This document shows positions 5,652 through 10,697 of a stretch of DNA of 10,697 bases, piece by piece (the stretch's first letter is position 1; each line of letters starts with the position of its first letter). The stretch covers positions 1-10,697 of the forward strand of contig JADFOM010000061.1 of the NCBI GenBank assembly GCA_022562835.1. Reading direction: 5' to 3'. A program made the position numbers and the translations under genes. This stretch comes from Acidobacteriota bacterium (GTDB taxonomy: Bacteria; Actinomycetota; Acidimicrobiia; Acidimicrobiales; SHLQ01). The notes beneath the pieces were generated by a model. The model was not told the origin of the DNA, did not search any database, and saw only the letters and a list, made by a program, of their open reading frames with translations.

Positions 5652-5790
5652 TTGCGTTGTCTTGTTGGCCTGGTGCTCGAAATGGCTTGAGCTGTTCTGT
5701 TCGGGTCGGTCCGTGAAACTGACGCGCGCCTCGTGTCGGTGATTACAAAGGTGTAGTTTGATATGACGTCGAGTGGCGAGGGGTCGCGCG
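5652..5790 (+). promoter_or_regulatory. Intergenic region before smc with promoter candidate
   Basis: This gap separates the coupled rnc/Fpg-like genes from smc. A weak hairpin lies at 5675-5692 (GCTCGA against TTGAGC, one G-T pair) followed by TGTTCTGTTC, too weak to call a terminator with confidence. TAGTTT at 5754-5759 is a TANNNT-type -10 with no clear -35; transcription would begin near 5766. ATG 5762 would open only an out-of-frame reading. The content suggests that smc has its own promoter, which is inference. Confidence 0.3.
5778..5783 (+). promoter_or_regulatory. Ribosome binding site that fixes the smc start at TTG 5791
   Basis: GAGGGG ends 7 nt before TTG 5791, good Shine-Dalgarno spacing. 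The in-frame GTG at 5773 has no such site upstream and would put this sequence inside the coding region. The protein read from 5791, (M)FLKSLTLKGFKSFA, aligns position for position with the usual SMC opening MYLKSLTLKGFKSFA. Confidence 0.6.
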
Positions 5791-8700
5791 TTGTTTCTGA
5801 AATCGTTGACGCTCAAAGGCTTCAAGTCGTTCGCGGACACGACGACACTCGATCTCAAACCCGGCGTCACCGTCGTGGTCGGACCCAACGGCAGCGGCAA
5901 GTCCAACGTTGTCGACGCAGTGGCCTGGGTGCTCGGCGCGCAGGCGCCAGCCACCGTGCGATCTCAGAAGATGGACGACGTGATCTTCGCTGGCACCGAG
6001 AAGCGCGCAGCACTCGGTCGCGCCGAGGTGTCGTTGACTATCGACAACGCCTCCGGATCTTTGCCAGTCGATTTCAGCGAGGTCACAATCACCCGCAGAC
6101 TGTTTCGCAACGGCGATAGTCAGTACGCGATCAACGGCACCACCTGTCGACTGCTCGACATACAAGAACTGCTCTCCGACAGTGGCGTGGGGCATCACCA
6201 GCACGTCATCATCTCGCAGGGTCAGCTCGACTCGGTACTGAATGCTCGTCCCGAAGATCGCCGATCCATCATCGAAGAAGCCGCCGGGATACTGAAGTTC
6301 CGTAAGCGCAAGGAGAAGGCCGAACGGCGACTGCGCAACACAGAGGCCAATGTCACCCGCTTCCAGGACCTGTTGCGCGAGGTGCGTCGACAACTACGGC
6401 CACTTGAGAAGCAAGCCGATGCGGCGCGCCGTCATGGTGCGCTCGTCGCCGAGCTTCGAGATCTTCGGATCGCCAGCTCGGGTCGTGAGCTGACGCTGCT
6501 CACCAACGATCGCGCTGAAAGCGCAGCGACACGCGCCGACCTCGCCCGGACCGACCGAGAAATCAAGACCGAGCTCGCTCGACTCGACACCGCCGTCATT
6601 GGCGCCGAAGCACAGCTCTCTGCCCATGGCGGCGATGACCTCGGCGATCTGCTCGTGCGTTATGAGAGCCTTTCGGAAAGAGCCAGAGGGCACATGGCAT
6701 TACTGGGAGAGCGTCGCTCGGCCATCGATATAGAACGTTCCGCCTTCGTCGACCAGGCTGTGATTGCGGCGGTTGAAGCCGATGCTCATCGGCTGCGAGG
6801 CGAACTGGCAGAGCTGGACGCGGCGGCGAAGGTGCTCGAGCCCGGTGTCGAGGCATTGGCAGCGACCGAGGCACAGCTCACAGAAAGCCGCACGACGTTT
6901 GCGCAACGCTGGGGCGAAGGCGTAGTAGCACCCGACGGAGTCGCAGCCGAGGCCCGCGGCGAACGCTCCGCACTTGCAGCCGAGCACGAGCGGACAGAAC
7001 GAGAATCCGAACTGATCGCGAGTCGACTAGCAAATCTGGCCGAGCGAGATGAAGCGCTGTCCTCGCAGCGGCGTGAACTGCAAGCCGAGTTGGCTGACAC
7101 CGCGGCTGGCGAAGAGCCATGCGTCGCGGCACTAGACGCTGCGACCGAACAACGTGTCGCCGCGAGACTCGCTCACGACGCCACCACGGAAGACTTGACC
7201 GAGCTTCGCAACCATCTACATGGAGCGCAAGCACGGGTTGAGGCTCTCGAGCTCGCTCTGGGCGAGGCCCATACCAAGGCCGGGTTGGACGCGTTGGGCG
7301 ACTTCGACGGCGTACTCGGCGCGCTCGTCGATCTCGTCGTCATCGACGAAGGATGGGAACTCGCATTCGAAGCGGCAGCTGGCGAGGCACTCGCGTCGAT
7401 CGTCGTCGCTGACCACAGCGTGGCGCGGGCCATTATCGACCGCATGGCGGAGGCCGACGCGGGCTGCGCCGTACTCAGCCCTCGTCGCTCAGTGGCGGCG
7501 AACCCACCGCCAGTCGGACGGTCCGTCGCTGCACACGTGCGGTCCCGCACCGGTTCTGCTGGCGTTGAAGATATTCTGGCCTCACTCATTGGTGGGGCGG
7601 TTTCGATCGACGGCGGTATCAACCCCGCGATCGACGCAGCGATAGCTCATCCAGACGCGGTCATCGTCACCCCTCAGGGCGACAGATTCGCTCCGACCGG
7701 CTGGAGCCTGGCAGTCGCTGGCAGCGGCGTCACCCAGGCGGCCCTCGACGAGGCGACAGCCGAAGCCCTGAGAGTAAGCAGCCGACTCGACGCGGCGGAG
7801 CAATTCCGTCGCGAAGCCGCGTCGGCACTCGACGTAACGCTTGAGTCAGTGGCCGACGCGACCGCAGCGTTGGAACGGATCGACAACGCAACAGCGCAGG
7901 CCTCACAGAAGCTTCAACAGCTCGACCAGAACCGCCAACACCTCGAGGTCGAAGCGAACGGACTCAGATCTCAATCGGACGAACTCAACACGAGGGCGGC
8001 GTCCATCAAGCTCAAGGTCGCCGACCTCGATGAACGCCTTCCCGCTCTTGAGGCACAGGAGTCAGAGCGTGTCAGCGAGGCCCGCGCAATGTCTATAGCC
8101 CGCGATCAGCTCGAAAGCCTCGCGGCCGAGGTCGGCTCACGTCGCACCGAGATCGAGGTCGCGTCGGCTGGCATCGAGCAGCGTCGCTTCGTCTTGTCGA
8201 ACCGGCTGGCTGAAGCTGAACAACGTCTTGGGGAGCAACAAGATCAGCGCCTTGAATTTGAGCAGCGGCGCAATGCCCTCGACCGTCGCGAGGCATTGCT
8301 CGCCAAGCTCGACGACGCGCTTCGGGATCGACTCGAGCTGATCGATCACGGTCTGGAGAGCTTCCGCGCCCGCCGACAGAGGCAATCGGAGCAAGCCCGC
8401 ACGATCGCAGCCAGCCTCGATGGTCTTCGCACAGAGCGTCAGATGGCCGAGACGACTCTGCGCGAACTGAATGAGCGCAGCCATCGCGCCGAGATCGCCG
8501 AATCCGAACTCAACGTGCGCATAGAAACAACATCGGAACGAATCCGTGCCGAACTCGACTGCAACCCGCGTACCGCGATGGACACGCCGTTCCCCGTCGA
8601 GCTCGAGCACCCCCAACAGCGACTCCGCGATCTCGAACGAGAACTGAAGATCATGGGACCAATCAATCCTCTGGCGCTCGAAGAGTTCGAGGAGCTCCAG

Positions 8701-9303
8701 GAGCGCCACGAGTTCATTCAGGGACAACTCGACGACATTCGTTCGACGCGCCGCGATCTCAACAAGGTCATACGCAGCATCGACGACGAGATCGTCAATG
8801 TGTTCTCTGCAGCATTCGCCGATGTTTCCGCGAACTTCGAACGACTGTTCTCGACCTTGTTCCCGGGCGGACGAGGCGTGCTACGACTCACCGATCCAGC
8901 CAATCCGCTCACTACCGGTATTGAGATCGAGGCCAAACCATCGGGCAAGAACGTGAAGAAGCTGTCGCTGCTTTCGGGCGGCGAACGCTCGTTGACCGCA
9001 CTCGCATTCCTGTTCGGTGTCTTTCAGAGTCGACCGTCACCGTTCTACGTCATGGACGAGGTCGAGGCTGCACTTGACGATGTGAACCTGCAGCGGTTCC
9101 TCGAACTCGTAGCCGAGTTCCGTAACGACGCACAGCTCATGATCGTCAGTCACCAGAAACGGACGATGGAAGCCGCCGACGTTCTCTACGGCATCACCAT
9201 GCAGTCGGGCGGGTCCTCCAAGGTCGTTTCAGAACAGGTTGGCGGACCGATCAATGAATCACTGGGCGCGAAACCTGAACTCGCTGAGGCACTGGCGAGC
9301 TGA
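5791..9303 (+). CDS. smc: Chromosome segregation protein SMC
   Basis: Large ATPase that, with ScpA and ScpB, compacts and separates chromosomes. From TTG 5791 it is 1170 aa, normal for bacterial SMC. Order of parts (TTG as 1): N-terminal head with Walker A GPNGSGKSN (31-39), KMDDVIFAGTEKR near 60-72, and the Q-loop SQGQLDSVLNARPEDRR near 142-158; a coiled-coil arm about 165-495; the hinge about 498-650, starting at GDFDGVLGALVDLVV; a return coiled coil about 650-1000, with MGPINPLALEEF at 955-966; and the C-terminal head with the ABC signature LSGGERS (1061-1067) and Walker B FYVMDEVEAALDD, where Glu1090 is the catalytic base. All ATPase motifs are intact. A GTG at 5773 is an alternative start. 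ftsY, which often follows smc, is absent; the next genes face the opposite way. Confidence 0.97.
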   Translation: MFLKSLTLKGFKSFADTTTLDLKPGVTVVVGPNGSGKSNVVDAVAWVLGAQAPATVRSQKMDDVIFAGTEKRAALGRAEVSLTIDNASGSLPVDFSEVTITRRLFRNGDSQYAINGTTCRLLDIQELLSDSGVGHHQHVIISQGQLDSVLNARPEDRRSIIEEAAGILKFRKRKEKAERRLRNTEANVTRFQDLLREVRRQLRPLEKQADAARRHGALVAELRDLRIASSGRELTLLTNDRAESAATRADLARTDREIKTELARLDTAVIGAEAQLSAHGGDDLGDLLVRYESLSERARGHMALLGERRSAIDIERSAFVDQAVIAAVEADAHRLRGELAELDAAAKVLEPGVEALAATEAQLTESRTTFAQRWGEGVVAPDGVAAEARGERSALAAEHERTERESELIASRLANLAERDEALSSQRRELQAELADTAAGEEPCVAALDAATEQRVAARLAHDATTEDLTELRNHLHGAQARVEALELALGEAHTKAGLDALGDFDGVLGALVDLVVIDEGWELAFEAAAGEALASIVVADHSVARAIIDRMAEADAGCAVLSPRRSVAANPPPVGRSVAAHVRSRTGSAGVEDILASLIGGAVSIDGGINPAIDAAIAHPDAVIVTPQGDRFAPTGWSLAVAGSGVTQAALDEATAEALRVSSRLDAAEQFRREAASALDVTLESVADATAALERIDNATAQASQKLQQLDQNRQHLEVEANGLRSQSDELNTRAASIKLKVADLDERLPALEAQESERVSEARAMSIARDQLESLAAEVGSRRTEIEVASAGIEQRRFVLSNRLAEAEQRLGEQQDQRLEFEQRRNALDRREALLAKLDDALRDRLELIDHGLESFRARRQRQSEQARTIAASLDGLRTERQMAETTLRELNERSHRAEIAESELNVRIETTSERIRAELDCNPRTAMDTPFPVELEHPQQRLRDLERELKIMGPINPLALEEFEELQERHEFIQGQLDDIRSTRRDLNKVIRSIDDEIVNVFSAAFADVSANFERLFSTLFPGGRGVLRLTDPANPLTTGIEIEAKPSGKNVKKLSLLSGGERSLTALAFLFGVFQSRPSPFYVMDEVEAALDDVNLQRFLELVAEFRNDAQLMIVSHQKRTMEAADVLYGITMQSGGSSKVVSEQVGGPINESLGAKPELAEALAS

Positions 9304-9329
9304 CGTTCTTGTGTTCTACGAAGCTGATC

Positions 9330-10280
9330 TCAGGGAAGGCGTGAGAACCAGAGCAGCGAGAGCCCAGAGGTGAGCAACGCGAACGCTAGCGCCAAGGCAA
9401 CAAACCATTGTGAAATGTCGCGCTGTTCGGTTTCGTGACCGATAGCTGAGCCCAGACCCTCATAGATCGAGTTGAGCTCCTCAACGGAGCCAGCTTCGAA
9501 GAAGCTGCCATCGGTTGCGTTCGCGATGTCACGGAGGTCCTCTTCGGCGACCGGAACCTTGATGAACCCCTCCTCCTCGATCTCGATTTCGCCGTCAGGA
9601 GTGCCAAACGCAATGGTAGAGATCGGAACGCCTCGATCGACCGCCTCGGCTATGGCGGTGTCGATCGGTGTTCCGATCGTGCTCTCGCCGTCCGACATGA
9701 TCACGACTACAGCTGGGATTTCTTCTTCGCCATCGGGTACCGGCACGGTATCGATCGCTTCGAGCGACGCGATTACGGCATCGCCGATCGCGGTGGCCTC
9801 GTTGAGTTCGAGGCGACCAATAGCATCTTTAACCGCGAGGAAATCCTGGGTCGGAGGGACCCGGACGACCGCTGTGCCGTGGAACGAGACGAGCCCGACG
9901 TTGAGCGTTTCGGGTAGCAGGTCGACGAATGACTGTGCGGCTTGTTTGGCTGCATCGATGCGAGAGGGCTCGACGTCGGCTGCCTCCATCGACAGCGACG
10001 TGTCGAGTGCGAGGATCACCGTTGCGCGTTCGCGTGGGACCTGTTCATCGCGTTGGGGTTGAGCGAAGCTAACTCCGAGAAATACCAGTGCGACGAGAAA
10101 TGTTGCCGCGGGCACATGTCGACGCCAGCCAGGCCGCGATGGCGCCACGGATTCGAGCAACTCGACGTTGGAGAATCGCAACGCGTACTTGCTGCGCCGG
10201 CTCTGCAACAGCAGATATGCGACCGCGGCGATCCCGACGAGGATCAGCACGGCGAGCCGCTCGGGGGAGGCGAAAGTCAT
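9330..10280 (-). CDS. Membrane-anchored von Willebrand factor A domain protein (BatA-like)
   Basis: 316-aa membrane protein. Transmembrane segments are predicted at about 8-25, 57-73 and 292-310. The basic stretch QSRRSKYALRFSNVELLESV (26-45) between the first two is typical of the BatA N-terminal region and is probably cytoplasmic. The VWA domain runs about 86-280 with a complete metal-ion adhesion site: DTSLS (Asp93, Ser95, Ser97), Thr163 in NEATAIGDA, and Asp197 in MSDGES. By topology this domain would lie outside the membrane. Family members work with a MoxR AAA+ ATPase and a DUF58 protein, probably in maturing or assembling envelope or metal-containing complexes; the target here is unknown. 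AAGGA (complement of 10288-10292) lies 7 nt before the ATG. The gene follows the DUF58 gene by 13 bp and converges on smc with 26 bp between stops. Confidence 0.88.
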   Translation of the reverse strand: MTFASPERLAVLILVGIAAVAYLLLQSRRSKYALRFSNVELLESVAPSRPGWRRHVPAATFLVALVFLGVSFAQPQRDEQVPRERATVILALDTSLSMEAADVEPSRIDAAKQAAQSFVDLLPETLNVGLVSFHGTAVVRVPPTQDFLAVKDAIGRLELNEATAIGDAVIASLEAIDTVPVPDGEEEIPAVVVIMSDGESTIGTPIDTAIAEAVDRGVPISTIAFGTPDGEIEIEEEGFIKVPVAEEDLRDIANATDGSFFEAGSVEELNSIYEGLGSAIGHETEQRDISQWFVALALAFALLTSGLSLLWFSRLP

Positions 10281-10293
10281 GGCAGATTCCTTA

Positions 10294-10697
10294 CTATCCC
10301 GAGCCGGTCAGGAGCCGGCGCCGGCGCGCGGTGTAGGCGACGAGGTCCATTAGCCAGTCACGGTCGGTGCGAAGGACGAGGTGTTCTGCCCCAGCCTTGC
10401 GGATCAGCCTTGCGTGGCGCGACCGTTGATCAGCCGCGGCGGTGAAATAGCGGTCACGTAGCGTTTGATCTGAGGTCTGCACCTCGATTATCTGACCGGT
10501 TTCGGGGTCGATCAGTTCGAGCACCCCGACCGCCGGTAGCTCTAGTTCGCGCGGGTCGATCACTTCGATCGCTAGCACGTCGTGATTTACGGCGAGTCGA
10601 CGGAGCCGCTCCTCCCAGCCTTGTGGGGCTAGGAAGTCAGAAATGACTACTGCTAGACCGCGTCGTTGAAAGGTGGCGGTCATTCTGCGGATAGCGC
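10294..10697 (-). CDS. DUF58 domain protein, C-terminal part (cut by window edge)
   Basis: Partial gene; the frame stays open through the right edge, so the N-terminus is missing. About 134 residues remain of a protein that normally has 280-430. Visible are the GLAVVISDFLAPQGWEERL segment, which ends the family's VWA-like fold, then HDVLAIEVIDPRELELPAVG, the family signature of a conserved DPRE...LP turn followed by a strand carrying LELIDPETGQ, and a C-terminal helix RHARLIRKAGAEHLVLRTD. An ATG at 10681-10683 is internal (codons for AIRR precede it) and is not the start. It ends in TAG at 10294-10296, 13 bp before the VWA gene, so the two are probably co-transcribed. DUF58 proteins go with MoxR ATPases and VWA proteins; a moxR gene upstream, outside the window, is expected. 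Confidence 0.85.
   Translation of the reverse strand, partial: AIRRMTATFQRRGLAVVISDFLAPQGWEERLRRLAVNHDVLAIEVIDPRELELPAVGVLELIDPETGQIIEVQTSDQTLRDRYFTAAADQRSRHARLIRKAGAEHLVLRTDRDWLMDLVAYTARRRRLLTGSG

Noticed and set aside
5762..6119. An ATG-started frame overlapping the smc 5' end.
   Set aside because: It is out of frame with smc, Arg-rich and covers the Walker A coding region in the wrong frame.
9472..10062. A 196-codon Ser-rich plus-strand frame opposite the VWA gene.
   Set aside because: Mirror of the VWA coding sequence; the minus-strand protein has a full metal site and membrane segments.
10681..10683. ATG as the start of the DUF58 gene.
   Set aside because: The frame continues upstream through the edge and the remaining protein lacks most of the family's length.
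1..10697. Search by eye for CRISPR repeats, insertion sequences, tRNAs, riboswitches and phage genes.
   Set aside because: None seen; the window is almost fully occupied by housekeeping genes.

Overview
The window looks like chromosomal core-genome DNA from a moderately GC-rich actinobacterium (about 60% G+C by eye). An Acidimicrobiia-like lineage is my best guess. This rests on gene order, GTG/TTG starts, leaderless-looking promoters and actinobacterial-type SMC and SepIVA-like proteins; no marker gene settles the taxonomy. I see no mobile element, CRISPR array, tRNA, rRNA or prophage.

Region 1 (1-260): a small minus-strand zinc-ribbon gene of 58 codons reads away from rsmD. The two start codons are only 18 bp apart, and a near-palindromic -10-like element lies between them.

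Region 2 (249-9303): a long plus-strand series of housekeeping genes: rsmD, coaD, a SepIVA/DivIVA-like coiled-coil gene, a yceD/DUF177 gene, rpmF (L32), plsX, acpP, rnc, an Fpg-fold gene and smc. Many neighbours overlap by 4 or 8 nt, so translational coupling is likely. The order combines the yceD-rpmF-plsX...acpP cluster of proteobacteria, the plsX...acpP-rnc-smc cluster of Firmicutes and the sepIVA-DUF177-rnc-fpg...smc order of Mycobacterium. The genes cover rRNA modification and processing, a 50S protein, CoA and ACP supply, phospholipid initiation, septation and chromosome compaction, so the cluster links ribosome, membrane and chromosome growth. Breaks with room for promoters lie before rpmF, plsX, acpP and smc.

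Region 3 (9330-10697): two minus-strand genes converge on smc. They are a membrane-anchored von Willebrand A (BatA-like) protein and, upstream of it, the C-terminal part of a DUF58 protein cut by the window edge. This is the usual MoxR-DUF58-VWA arrangement; moxR would lie beyond the edge.

The most unusual item is the Fpg-like protein at 4824-5651. It keeps the full length and fold landmarks of Fpg but lacks the catalytic N-terminal proline, three of four zinc cysteines, the helix-two-turn-helix asparagine and, as far as I can align it, the base-intercalating residues. It is probably not an ordinary 8-oxoguanine glycosylase.
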